Shown here piece by piece: positions 8,950 through 17,542 of a stretch of DNA of 64,000 bases. Each line of letters starts with the position of its first letter. Positions within the stretch are counted from its first letter, which is position 1. The DNA comes from UBA3537 sp965662485 (GTDB taxonomy: Bacteria > Bacteroidota > Bacteroidia > Flavobacteriales > Flavobacteriaceae): positions 1 through 64,000 of the forward strand of contig CBFIIL010000003.1 in the NCBI GenBank assembly GCA_965662485.1, read 5' to 3'. The notes below the pieces were generated by a model. It made no database searches. It was not told the origin of the DNA and worked only from the letters and a program-made list of their open reading frames with translations. A program made the translations under genes and the position numbers.

Positions 8950-9984
8950 TTAAATTTTTAAATTCCACTTTTCTTTTGGGTTGTACTGCAAATTACCATT
9001 ATTTATTTGTAATGGGGATAAAAAATTATTCGAAAAAAGCATACCTGTTCCCAAACCCTGAGGTCTTTTGACATTTAGATTGTAGGTCCATTGTGCAATA
9101 GCATTAAGTCCAATATTACTTTCTAATGCGCTTGTAATCCACCAGCCAATATTTTGGTTTTCAGCTAGATCAATCCACGACTGACTTCCTAAAAATCCAC
9201 CAACAAGGGTGGGTTTTAAGATGATATAATGAGGATTAATAGTTTGTAGCAATTGTTTACGTCTTGTTACATCGTGAACTCCAATCAGTTCTTCATCAAG
9301 TGCAATGGGAAGTGGTGTTTTATCACAAAGTTTGGCCATTGCATCATATTGGCCTTGTTTTATAGGTTGCTCTATCGAATGTAATGCATAATCTGACAAA
9401 CGCTTGAGTTTTTCCAAAGCATCAGACTCAGAAAAAGCACCATTGGCGTCAACACGAATCTCAATGGTTTTAGCATCAAATTCTTTTCTTATGGATTGAA
9501 TAAGAGCCAACTCCGTTTCAAAATCTATAGCACCGATTTTCATTTTTAAACAATCAAATCCTGCATCAAGTTTAGTACGAATCTGAGATTTTATAAACTG
9601 CTTATCCCCCATCCAAATCAATCCATTAATGGGTATAGAGTCCTTACCCTCTGTAAATTTTGATGGAAATAAAACATGTGAAGATTTTGCTTTTAAATCT
9701 AAAAAAGCCATTTCTAAACCAAATTGAATTGAAGGGAATTCTATCAATTTTTTTAATAAATTTTCTAAACCCAAATTGATATGATCGCAAACCCATTGTA
9801 ATGTTTGCTCAAAATCAGGTCTATCATCACAACTCAATCCACGAAACATTCCACACTCTCCTATGCCATTAAAATTTTTATTTTCAATGTTGATAAACCA
9901 TGTATCTTTTGTGGTTAATACGCCTCTAGAAGTCCCACTAGCTTGTTTAAATTGTAATTGATATTTATAAAACGAGGCTTTCAT
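8950..9984 (-). CDS. menC: o-Succinylbenzoate synthase MenC
   Basis: Enolase-superfamily dehydratase turning SHCHC into o-succinylbenzoate. The catalytic pattern is intact: KxK in KMKIG (K147, K149), metal ligands D179 (DANGAF), E205 (EQPI) and D230 (DEEL), and the second base K257 (LKPTL). The length of 344 residues is normal. The superfamily also holds muconate cycloisomerases and dipeptide epimerases, but the location between menA and menE settles the call. Confidence 0.93.
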   Translation of the reverse strand: MKASFYKYQLQFKQASGTSRGVLTTKDTWFINIENKNFNGIGECGMFRGLSCDDRPDFEQTLQWVCDHINLGLENLLKKLIEFPSIQFGLEMAFLDLKAKSSHVLFPSKFTEGKDSIPINGLIWMGDKQFIKSQIRTKLDAGFDCLKMKIGAIDFETELALIQSIRKEFDAKTIEIRVDANGAFSESDALEKLKRLSDYALHSIEQPIKQGQYDAMAKLCDKTPLPIALDEELIGVHDVTRRKQLLQTINPHYIILKPTLVGGFLGSQSWIDLAENQNIGWWITSALESNIGLNAIAQWTYNLNVKRPQGLGTGMLFSNNFLSPLQINNGNLQYNPKEKWNLKI

Positions 9985-9997
9985 TTATATTAATTTA

Positions 9998-10915
9998 TCA
10001 AGAGTGAAGGTTTTCAATAATCAGTGCCACAGCAAATAAGAGCGCCAAAACGAAGGTTGACAATGCTACACGTTTTAGATGAGGGTCAAAGTCTTTTGGA
10101 TTCTTAATAAAAAAAACAGCCTTTAAATGAAATAGTAAAGGTAAAAATGCAATCCAACTCAAATACATGATTTTTGAGTATGATATTGAAAATTGAAAAA
10201 TCAACATTAATACGATTGCAGAAAGTATCAAGGCGAAATGATATATTTTTGATGACTTCATCCCTAAATATCCAGCCAATGTAATTTTATTAGATTTCAA
10301 ATCAGTTTCTAAATCTCTCATGTTATTTAAATTCAAAACAGCAGCACTAAGACATCCAATTGCAGTTGCTGGAATTAGTAGCATCGAATCTAGATCTTTA
10401 GCAAATAAAAAATACGTCCCCATAACGCTAAGCCAACCAAAAAATAAAAACACCATCAAATCGCCAAGAGCCCTGTAACCATAGGCCGATTTTCCAACGG
10501 TATAGGTGATTGCTGCATATATTGAAATTGCCCCTAAAACAATGAAAATTAATGAATTAAATAGTTGACTAACTCCAAAAGCCATATACGTCAAAAGAAG
10601 GGCTAAAATTGCACTCAATATTGCGTTTATGATTACAGCATTTTTCATTTGTTTTGGGGAAATCGCACCACTTTGTAAGGCGCGTTCTGGTCCAATTCTT
10701 GAGTTATTGTCTGTCCCTTTGATACCATCGCCATAGTCGTTGGCTAAATTTGATAAAATTTGAAAACTAAGCGTTGTAAGAATTATAAAAATAAAAATTA
10801 GTATATCGAAAAAACCTGAGAAGTATGCATAACTTGAACCTACAACCGCTCCTGAAATGGAAAGCGGCAAGGTGCGTAATCGAAACGCTGAAATCCAAGT
10901 TTTTAGTCGCGCCAT
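9998..10915 (-). CDS. menA: 1,4-Dihydroxy-2-naphthoate polyprenyltransferase MenA
   Basis: Integral-membrane UbiA-family prenyltransferase (305 residues, about eight or nine helices) that attaches the polyprenyl tail to DHNA. The first Asp-rich motif is NLANDYGDGIKGTDN (57-70), and the second is the NLNNMRDLETD region (about 196-206). It begins 1 bp after the stop of menB and ends 13 bp before menC. Confidence 0.93.
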   Translation of the reverse strand: MARLKTWISAFRLRTLPLSISGAVVGSSYAYFSGFFDILIFIFIILTTLSFQILSNLANDYGDGIKGTDNNSRIGPERALQSGAISPKQMKNAVIINAILSAILALLLTYMAFGVSQLFNSLIFIVLGAISIYAAITYTVGKSAYGYRALGDLMVFLFFGWLSVMGTYFLFAKDLDSMLLIPATAIGCLSAAVLNLNNMRDLETDLKSNKITLAGYLGMKSSKIYHFALILSAIVLMLIFQFSISYSKIMYLSWIAFLPLLFHLKAVFFIKNPKDFDPHLKRVALSTFVLALLFAVALIIENLHS

Positions 10916-10916
10916 A

Positions 10917-11756
10917 CTACGGAATCCATTTTTTATTAAAATTTGGTGGACGTTTTTCTAAAAATGCATCTCTTCCCTCTTTGGCTTCATCGGTCATGTA
11001 GGCCAATCGAGTGGCTTCTCCTGCAAAAACTTGTTGGCCAACCATACCATCATCTGTTAGGTTCATGGCAAACTTTAGCATTTTTATTGAAATTGGTGAT
11101 TTTTCTAAAATTTCTTGTGCCCATTCAAAGGCTGTTTGTTCTAATTTTTCGTGAGGAATCACCGCATTAACCATACCCATTTCATAAGCCTCTTGTGCAG
11201 AATAGTTTCTTCCTAAAAAGAAAATTTCACGTGCTTTTTTTTGACCAACCATCTTAGCTAAATATGCAGATCCATAACCACCATCAAAACTAGTAACGTC
11301 AGCATCGGTTTGTTTAAAAATTGCGTGTTCTTGACTCGCTAATGTCAAATCGCAAACAACATGTAAACTATGCCCACCTCCAACAGCCCAACCAGATACA
11401 ACAGCAATCACAGCTTTTGGCATAAAACGAATAAGTCGTTGGACCTCTAAAATATTCAATCGGTGATAACCATCTTTTCCTACATAGCCTTCTTGTCCTC
11501 GTGCTTTTTGATCGCCACCACTACAAAAAGAAAATACGCCATCTTTTGGCGATGGTCCTTCTGAACTTAACAAGACAACTCCAATGGAAGTATCTTCGTT
11601 GGCATCATGAAAAGCAGTTAATAATTCTGACGTTGTTTGAGGACGAAATGCATTTCTTACTTCTGGACGATTGAATGCTATTCGCGCTACCCCATCACAC
11701 TTTTTGTAAGTAATATCTTCAAATTCAATTGCAGTTTTCCATTGTATTGTACTCAT
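10917..11756 (-). CDS. menB: 1,4-Dihydroxy-2-naphthoyl-CoA synthase MenB
   Basis: Crotonase-family ring-closing enzyme, 279 residues. Typical MenB features include FCSGGDQKARG (oxyanion and active-site loop), VSGWAVGGGHSLH, the TDADVTSFDGGYGS block, and a C-terminus ending ARP-like (KRPPNFNKKWIP). These separate MenB from generic enoyl-CoA hydratases. It is the second gene of the run led by the S1-domain gene, 9 bp downstream of it. Confidence 0.95.
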   Translation of the reverse strand: MSTIQWKTAIEFEDITYKKCDGVARIAFNRPEVRNAFRPQTTSELLTAFHDANEDTSIGVVLLSSEGPSPKDGVFSFCSGGDQKARGQEGYVGKDGYHRLNILEVQRLIRFMPKAVIAVVSGWAVGGGHSLHVVCDLTLASQEHAIFKQTDADVTSFDGGYGSAYLAKMVGQKKAREIFFLGRNYSAQEAYEMGMVNAVIPHEKLEQTAFEWAQEILEKSPISIKMLKFAMNLTDDGMVGQQVFAGEATRLAYMTDEAKEGRDAFLEKRPPNFNKKWIP

Positions 11757-11765
11757 AATTCGGTG

Positions 11766-12602
11766 TTATTTGTTGACTAAATAAATCCCATCGGTTTCAA
11801 GACGTACTAAACGCTTTTTATAAAGTGTCCCTAATGCTTTTTTAAAGGTCTTTTTGCTCATTTGCACTACTTCTCTAATTACTTCTGGAGAAGACTTATC
11901 AGTGATGTCTAAAAATCCATTATTATCATTGATAAAATCCAAAAGCGATTGAGCGCTTGGCTCAATATTACGATAACCGATTTGGGAAAGACTGATGTCA
12001 ATTTTATTGCTGGGTCTAATTTTTTTGACAATACCTTTTAACTTATCTCCAATGCTTAAATCTTTAAAAATATCATCTTTAAAAATTAATCCTAAATGGC
12101 GTTTATTGATGATGACATTCATACCAAGATCAGAGGGGTGAGAAACAATCAAATCGACTTCTTCAAAAGGTTCAACGGTAAGTTCTTTGTTGTCCAAAAA
12201 ACGATTGGTTTTGCTAGATGCCACCAAACGCTCTGAGGTCTCATCCAAATAGCAGTATACCAAATACCATCCTCCTTTTTTCATTTTAAAAGCTTGCTCT
12301 CGAAAAGGACAAAACAATTCTTTAACCATTCCCCAATCTAAAAAAGCACCAAATTCATTGACAGCATTACAACGTAAAAGGGCAAATTCTCCTTTTTTTA
12401 TGTATGGCGTATCTGTAACAGCAACCAATCGCTCATCATTATCCAAATAGACAAAAACATCTAAAACGTCATCAATTTCAAAAGTATTTGGAACATATCT
12501 GTTTGGCAATAAAACCTCATTGTCCTCATCATCACCCAAAAAAAGTCCTGGATCTGTATCCCTTAAAATTCTTAATCTATTGTACTCCCCTAATTGAATC
12601 AT
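11766..12602 (-). CDS. CvfB-like S1-domain RNA-binding protein
   Basis: 278 residues from the preferred ATG at 12602 (MIQLGEYNRLRILRD). The frame can be extended by eight codons, but a TACCTTTGC promoter element occupies that extension, so the shorter form is preferred. The architecture matches CvfB/YitL: tandem S1-like OB folds (about 1-65, 70-135, 140-210) and a C-terminal winged-helix domain (about 215-278, ending in KKTFKKALGTLYKKRLV). In Staphylococcus CvfB binds RNA and affects virulence gene expression; the role here is unknown. It is the first gene of the menB-menA-menC-menE transcription unit. Confidence 0.82.
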   Translation of the reverse strand: MIQLGEYNRLRILRDTDPGLFLGDDEDNEVLLPNRYVPNTFEIDDVLDVFVYLDNDERLVAVTDTPYIKKGEFALLRCNAVNEFGAFLDWGMVKELFCPFREQAFKMKKGGWYLVYCYLDETSERLVASSKTNRFLDNKELTVEPFEEVDLIVSHPSDLGMNVIINKRHLGLIFKDDIFKDLSIGDKLKGIVKKIRPSNKIDISLSQIGYRNIEPSAQSLLDFINDNNGFLDITDKSSPEVIREVVQMSKKTFKKALGTLYKKRLVRLETDGIYLVNK

Positions 12603-12605
12603 TGT

Positions 12606-12614
12606 GCAAAGGTA
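12606..12614 (-). promoter_or_regulatory. Promoter -7 element; predicted leaderless transcript
   Basis: TACCTTTGC on the minus strand, an exact match to TAnnTTTG followed by C. Only three bases separate it from the ATG at 12602, so transcription should begin at or next to the start codon. A TTG at the usual 20-bp distance is not seen. Confidence 0.62.
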
Positions 12615-12822
12615 AGCATAATGCAACAGAAATGTAACTCCAATACGACAAATTGAAATCCATAAATTGAGATTAAAATCTACCTCAAAAAAATATTTAA
12701 TTTATGTTCATTGCATTGATAAGATTATAATTTTAAGATTGAATTTTTACAATATCCTCAAAAATTTAATAAAATTTCATTCTACGAAGTTTAAAGTTGA
12801 CAATTTGTATAATTTAGCTGAA

Positions 12823-13677
12823 ATGAAAAAATTCACCATTATAGTTCGTTGCAATGATCAACAAGGAATAATTTCAGCCACAACTAGTTTTATACTTGAA
12901 AATCAGGGAAATATCACCTATGTAGATCAACATGTCGACCACGAACAAGGTGTGTTTTTTATGCGTTTAGAATGTGATTTTCTAAGCACACTATTTTCAA
13001 GCATTGAATTCTCAAAATCATTTGAAAAATCAGTTGCTAAGAAGTTTAACATGAATTGGGAATTGTTTGATTCTGAATCTATACCAAAAATGGCGCTTTT
13101 TGTGTCGAAGTATGACCATTGTTTATATGATATTTTAGGCCGTTTTAAATCTGGTGAACTAAAAGTTGAAATACCATTTATTTGCAGTAATCATAAAGAT
13201 TTGGGGGAAATTGCGGAGCGTTTTGACATCCCTTTCTTTCATGTGCCCATTTCTGCTGAAACACGAAAAGAGGCAGAACTTCGACATTTGGAGTTACTTA
13301 AATCATATGATGCAGATTTTGTGGTATTGGCACGTTATATGCAAATAATTCCACAAGGATTAATTGATGCCTACCCCTCAAAAATCATAAATATTCATCA
13401 CTCTTTCTTACCTGCATTTGTGGGTGCAAAACCTTATCATTCTGCATTCGAGCGTGGTGTGAAAATTATTGGAGCAACCTCACATTATGTAACAACAGAA
13501 TTGGATGCTGGCCCTATTATTGAGCAAGATGTATCTCGAGTATCGCACACTCATACCATAAAAGATTTAATCAGCAAAGGTAGGGATTTAGAGAAAATTG
13601 TACTTTCCACAGCTATTAAACATCATATTCAAAGAAAAGTGATGGTATATGATAATAAAACAGTTATTTTTTCTTGA
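12823..13677 (+). CDS. purU: Formyltetrahydrofolate deformylase PurU
   Basis: 284 residues from ATG 12823 (MKKFTIIVRCNDQQG), the normal PurU length; the open frame upstream to 12667 lacks family similarity and is not used. The N-terminal ACT domain spans about 1-80. The C-terminal formyltransferase fold spans about 90-284 with IINIHHSFLPAF and the catalytic Asp in ELDAGPIIEQD. It hydrolyses 10-formyl-THF to formate and THF, balancing one-carbon pools. It is the only plus-strand gene in the menaquinone region. Confidence 0.93.
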   Translation: MKKFTIIVRCNDQQGIISATTSFILENQGNITYVDQHVDHEQGVFFMRLECDFLSTLFSSIEFSKSFEKSVAKKFNMNWELFDSESIPKMALFVSKYDHCLYDILGRFKSGELKVEIPFICSNHKDLGEIAERFDIPFFHVPISAETRKEAELRHLELLKSYDADFVVLARYMQIIPQGLIDAYPSKIINIHHSFLPAFVGAKPYHSAFERGVKIIGATSHYVTTELDAGPIIEQDVSRVSHTHTIKDLISKGRDLEKIVLSTAIKHHIQRKVMVYDNKTVIFS

Positions 13678-13687
13678 TTTTATAAAA

Positions 13688-13717
13688 AAAAGCATCATGA
13701 AAAATCATAATGCTTTT
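13688..13717. terminator. Bidirectional terminator between purU and the DUF2853 gene
   Basis: AAAAGCAT and ATGCTTTT pair over a central ATGA/TCAT hairpin, with an A-run on the left and a T-run on the right, so it can serve both convergent genes. Confidence 0.75.
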
Positions 13718-13738
13718 CTTTAAATTTTAAAGCTTATT

Positions 13739-14077
13739 CTAATAAACAGATTCCTTACCAAAATGTTTAGTTAGTAAATAATACACAACTGCGCGGTATT
13801 TATTGCGGTTAGACTGACCATAAAGGTCTAGAACTTTGTTGATACCTTCATCTAATTTTGGAGAATCGCTCAGTCCTAGTTTTTTGATTAAAAAGTTGTT
13901 ACGGATGGTTTCAATCTCATTTGGATCGCTTCCAGCAACAGTACTTGCATCATCTTTATAGATAGAAGGACCACAGCCAATAGTGACTTTTGTTAATAAT
14001 TCCATATCTGGATTTACATTACATTTCGATTTTAAATCCTCCGCATACTTTTCAATAAGTTGTTCTTTTTTGTTCAT
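13739..14077 (-). CDS. DUF2853 family protein
   Basis: Small soluble protein of 112 residues with charged helices (MNKKEQLIEKYAEDLK; LDEGINKVLDLYG; RAVVYYLLTKHFGKE) matching DUF2853, a helical family with known folds but no known function. A central TIGCGPSIYKDDASTVA segment is the most conserved part. It stands alone on the minus strand, with convergent purU downstream and about 100 bp of AT-rich DNA upstream. Confidence 0.82.
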   Translation of the reverse strand: MNKKEQLIEKYAEDLKSKCNVNPDMELLTKVTIGCGPSIYKDDASTVAGSDPNEIETIRNNFLIKKLGLSDSPKLDEGINKVLDLYGQSNRNKYRAVVYYLLTKHFGKESVY

Positions 14078-14182
14078 AACAATTCTAGGGTTTATTAATA
14101 ATTATTTTGGTATTGTCAAACACAATATCCTATACGACATGACACATAATTTTTAAAAAAGTCACATTTTTTTTCAAAAAAG

Positions 14183-15868
14183 TTAGACTAATTGATCAAA
14201 ATAAGAGAGAAGAATCTTATCGTTTTCGGAATATGGAGTAAATATTTCAAGTAGTTTTGGTGTATTATTGTCATTAAAAAATGTAAATAAAGCATCATTT
14301 AATGTCGCTATTGAATCAGCAGAACTATATGTGAATCCAAAATCTTGAGCAAGAGTTTTTGCAGAACGTTGGTGCTTGGTTTCAAAATAGGTTTCAAAAA
14401 GTTCAGAATTATCATTTCCTGGTAAAATTCTAAAAATCCCACCGCCATTATTATTAACAACAATAATTTTAAAGTTATCAGGAATATAATTGTTCCATAG
14501 ACCATTGATGTCATACAAAAAACTTAAATCGCCTGTAATCAAAAGCGTAGGAAGTTGAGATACAACAGAAGCTCCAACAGCGGTACTTGTAGAGCCATCT
14601 ATGCCACTAGTTCCCCTGTTACAGTACAAATGAATCGAGCTATCAAACTCAAAAAGCTGCAAATAACGAATTGCAGAGCTATTTCCCGACTGAACCATAT
14701 AATTATTTGGTATTGCTTCAGAAATCAATTCAAAGGCCTTAAAATCACTAAAAGGCATGGATTTTAGGTAGTTGGTGTGTCTTTTTAAACGCAATTGTTT
14801 TATGGCGTTCCAAGTTTTAAAATAAGTACTGTCTGATGATTTTGAGGATTTAAACAATGCTTTAAAAAATACAGTTGGAGTGCATTTAAAATGCTTGTTT
14901 AAACAAAAGTAAGTGTCGTTTGCCTTATGGTTGTCAATATGCCAATGCTGGTTGGGTTTGTAATCCCTTAGAAATGCTTTTACTTTTTTGGATACAATAA
15001 GTCCACCAAAAGTGACCAATAAATCAGGTTGAAGTTGTTTAAATTCATTCTTTTTTAAAGGTGCTATCAATTGATCAATTGAGGGGAAAAAATTTGGATG
15101 GTGCAAATTAGAGGTGGTCTCTGTAAGGACGATTACAGAGGGGTCATTCGCTAAATGTTCTATAATTGATGATTCCAAAGAATTTGGAGGTTTTACGCCC
15201 ACCAATACTAGCTTTCTTTTAGCATTTTGCCACGTTTTTAGTGTTGAATTGCTAATTTGAATAGAAGTGTTGAGTAATTCTTTTTTTAAAACACTCTGTA
15301 TTAAAATAGGTTGATTTACAGTTTCATATAAAGGTTCATCAAAAGGAATATTAATATGTACTGGACCCATTTTTTGTTGAGCGTTATCAAGTGCTTTAGA
15401 GATGAGTATTTGCGCTTTTTTTTGAAAATATTGCACTCCAAAAGGAAAGCGTTTTTTTGTTGGTTTCAAATTGGCTTCAAAAAGAACATGCTTACCAAAA
15501 GCATGGGGTTGAATAATGGTTTGACCATCGCCAACATTGATAAGATGCGGAGGACGATCGGCAGAAATAACCACCAATGGTAGACCAGTATAAAATGCTT
15601 CTGCAACAGCAGGATAATAATTTAATAATGCACTACCAGAAGTACAAACAACTGCTACAGGTTCTGAAGTTTGTTGAGCAATACCCAATGCAAAAAAGGC
15701 AGCAGAACGTTCGTCAACAATACTATAACACTTAAAAAAAGATTGATTCGTAAAACCAATAGTAAGCGGTGCGTTACGACTCCCCGGTGAAATTACAATA
15801 TGTTTTACACCTTTGGCTTCGCAAAGTTGGATTATGAATTGTGCTAAATCGTGTTTTGGCCATTTCAT
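14183..15868 (-). CDS. menD: SEPHCHC synthase MenD
   Basis: Thiamine-diphosphate enzyme joining isochorismate and 2-oxoglutarate, the first committed menaquinone step. 561 residues from ATG 15868 (MKWPKHDLAQF). A ten-codon extension to 15898 is open, but a TACCTTTGC promoter lies inside it, favouring the shorter start. Features are ISPGSRNAPLT (substrate arginine region), the cofactor-activating Glu in VDERSAAFFALG, and the Mg/ThDP motif GDLSFLYDINGLWN. The isochorismate synthase gene follows on the same strand but lies upstream in transcription, 25-55 bp away, so menD also has its own promoter within that unit. Confidence 0.95.
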   Translation of the reverse strand: MKWPKHDLAQFIIQLCEAKGVKHIVISPGSRNAPLTIGFTNQSFFKCYSIVDERSAAFFALGIAQQTSEPVAVVCTSGSALLNYYPAVAEAFYTGLPLVVISADRPPHLINVGDGQTIIQPHAFGKHVLFEANLKPTKKRFPFGVQYFQKKAQILISKALDNAQQKMGPVHINIPFDEPLYETVNQPILIQSVLKKELLNTSIQISNSTLKTWQNAKRKLVLVGVKPPNSLESSIIEHLANDPSVIVLTETTSNLHHPNFFPSIDQLIAPLKKNEFKQLQPDLLVTFGGLIVSKKVKAFLRDYKPNQHWHIDNHKANDTYFCLNKHFKCTPTVFFKALFKSSKSSDSTYFKTWNAIKQLRLKRHTNYLKSMPFSDFKAFELISEAIPNNYMVQSGNSSAIRYLQLFEFDSSIHLYCNRGTSGIDGSTSTAVGASVVSQLPTLLITGDLSFLYDINGLWNNYIPDNFKIIVVNNNGGGIFRILPGNDNSELFETYFETKHQRSAKTLAQDFGFTYSSADSIATLNDALFTFFNDNNTPKLLEIFTPYSENDKILLSYFDQLV

Positions 15869-15874
15869 TAGTGT

Positions 15875-15883
15875 GCAAAGGTA
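15875..15883 (-). promoter_or_regulatory. Promoter -7 element for menD; predicted near-leaderless transcript
   Basis: TACCTTTGC on the minus strand, six bases before the ATG at 15868. The predicted transcription start falls within a few bases of the start codon. No TTG at the standard upstream distance is seen. Confidence 0.6.
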
Positions 15884-15923
15884 TTCATTTTGCACCATTT
15901 TGTTATGTTAAAAAAGATGTAAT

Positions 15924-16988
15924 TTAAGAACCTAAAACAGACTTTATGGTGTTCAATTTTTCCTCTGTTTCGTTCCATTCTTTGTCCACATCGGATTTTG
16001 AAGTAATTCCACCTCCTGCAAAAAGTGTTGCAAAATTATTTTCAAAATGCATACATCGCAAATTAACGACTAGGTTTGTAAATGGAATATGATTTTCATT
16101 GGGTATGTTTATTTCACCTAGAAAACCTGAGTAATATGCACGATTTATGGTTTCATTATTTCCAATAAAGTCCATAGCCAAAGATTTTGGCGTACCACAA
16201 ACAGCTGGTGTTGGATGAATACTAAAAATTAGATTTTTTAGAGATTCTGAAGTCACCTTAAGTTTACCTATTAAAGTTGTTTGAAGATGCAACAGTTTTC
16301 CTGCTTTTATAGTTTTTGGAGCAGAAACTTCTAATTCTGTAAGGTGCTGTGACAATTCATTTTTTAAAAATTCTGTTACGATTTTTTGTTCTTCATGATT
16401 TTTGGTGTCCCACTCCACTTGAGACAAGCCCTTGTAAACTTGTGTTCCTGCCAAAGCCATGGTCCTTACTTTTCGACCTTTAATTTTCAATAGTGTTTCG
16501 GGTGAAGCCCCTAACCAAAATCCTGTTTTCGGATGAAACCAACAGTAGACATAAGCTTCTGGATAAGAAGTTGCAATGGACAAAAAAAGTTCAATCTCAT
16601 CGTAGTTATGAAATTCTAATGTTAAGGTTCGTGCCAAAACTACTTTCTCTAATTCAGATGAATTAATCTCATCTATGGCTTGGCGGATTAAATTTTTATG
16701 TATTGATGGTTCTGACTTTAGAGCAGTTGGATTATTTTTTTTTAAAGAAATTGGTGTAGTGTCTAAATGCAATTCTTTTGATGCTTCTAAAGGGATTAAA
16801 TATGTTGGAATTGTATTATCAAACGGGGAAAAAACAAATCCTATTTCTTTAAAATCTGAGGTTGTGTATGTTTTAGTGTTTGTTTGAAGTGTGGCTTTGA
16901 TTGAAGTTTTACCAAAATCAGAATATAAAACAAATGGCTTGTTTTCTTGAATTTGTAATTTTATTAAACCAAAGAAAGAGTTGGGCAT
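15924..16988 (-). CDS. menF: Isochorismate synthase MenF
   Basis: Chorismate-binding enzyme of 354 residues. The conserved C-terminal domain (about 95-350) includes EKVVLARTLTL, the FWLGASPETLLK motif, MALAGT, HPTPAVCGTPK and the final GGGITSKSDVDKEWNETEEK metal-binding region. The N-terminal third is shortened compared with anthranilate synthase component I, as expected for MenF/EntC. It lies between the thioesterase gene (6 bp) and menD, so the set makes isochorismate for menaquinone rather than for a siderophore; no siderophore genes are nearby. Confidence 0.93.
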   Translation of the reverse strand: MPNSFFGLIKLQIQENKPFVLYSDFGKTSIKATLQTNTKTYTTSDFKEIGFVFSPFDNTIPTYLIPLEASKELHLDTTPISLKKNNPTALKSEPSIHKNLIRQAIDEINSSELEKVVLARTLTLEFHNYDEIELFLSIATSYPEAYVYCWFHPKTGFWLGASPETLLKIKGRKVRTMALAGTQVYKGLSQVEWDTKNHEEQKIVTEFLKNELSQHLTELEVSAPKTIKAGKLLHLQTTLIGKLKVTSESLKNLIFSIHPTPAVCGTPKSLAMDFIGNNETINRAYYSGFLGEINIPNENHIPFTNLVVNLRCMHFENNFATLFAGGGITSKSDVDKEWNETEEKLNTIKSVLGS

Positions 16989-16994
16989 TATTAG

Positions 16995-17414
16995 TTATTT
17001 TGGAAGTGTGATTGTCGTTAATTTACACAAAGAAACAAGATCATTATTATCATTTGTAACTTTAATATCAAATACCTGAGTTGTTCGACCGCTATGTATA
17101 CATTTTGCTTTAGCATAAACAAACCCCTCTTTCACACTTTTTACATGTTGAGCCGATAGATCTATACCGCGCACAAAATAGGTGTCTGTATCTAGAAAAA
17201 TATGTGCTGCAAAACTACCTACGGTTTCAGCCAGTGCTGCAGTTGCTCCACCATGAAGCACTCCATCGGGCTGATGAACACGATTGTTTACAGGCATTTT
17301 TGCAATGATAAAATCGTCTCCAGCATCTACAAATTCAATTTGTAGAGTTTCCATTAAATTACCTTTACAGACCTTATTGGCTTCATGTAGTAATTCTTCT
17401 TTGGATAATTTCAT
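16995..17414 (-). CDS. menI: Hotdog-fold thioesterase, probable DHNA-CoA hydrolase MenI
   Basis: 139-residue PaaI/YbdB-type hotdog protein. The HGG motif and catalytic Glu appear in VLHGGATAALAETVGS (about 53-68). In this group the enzyme hydrolyses aromatic acyl-CoA thioesters. Directly preceding menF and menD (6 bp), it is most likely the 1,4-dihydroxy-2-naphthoyl-CoA thioesterase. A general housekeeping acyl-CoA thioesterase is the alternative, hence the reduced certainty for the symbol. Confidence 0.75.
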   Translation of the reverse strand: MKLSKEELLHEANKVCKGNLMETLQIEFVDAGDDFIIAKMPVNNRVHQPDGVLHGGATAALAETVGSFAAHIFLDTDTYFVRGIDLSAQHVKSVKEGFVYAKAKCIHSGRTTQVFDIKVTNDNNDLVSLCKLTTITLPK

Positions 17415-17437
17415 TAGTTTTAAAATTTTAGTAAAAA

Positions 17438-17468
17438 TACAAAAAGAAAAAACGGCTGAATAGCCGTT
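17438..17468 (-). terminator. Second of two tandem terminators after proteorhodopsin
   Basis: On the minus strand AACGGCT-ATTC-AGCCGTT forms a 7-bp stem with a 4-nt loop, followed by TTTTTTCTTTTTG. It lies between the proteorhodopsin gene and the start of the thioesterase gene. Confidence 0.75.
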
Positions 17469-17486
17469 GAACGTTAAAAATTAATC

Positions 17487-17512
17487 AAAAAAAAGCGCAA
17501 TTAAAATTGCGC
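17487..17512 (-). terminator. First terminator after proteorhodopsin
   Basis: GCGCAAT and ATTGCGC pair around a 4-nt loop, followed on the minus strand by a run of eight U residues. It lies 30 bp past the proteorhodopsin stop codon. Confidence 0.8.
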
Positions 17513-17542
17513 CTTTTTTTTAAAGTTAAATTGGTATTACAA

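Noticed and set aside
12667..12822. 52-codon N-terminal extension of PurU
   Set aside because: The ACT domain begins at ATG 12823, the resulting 284 residues equal the family length, and the extension is AT-rich with no similarity to PurU.
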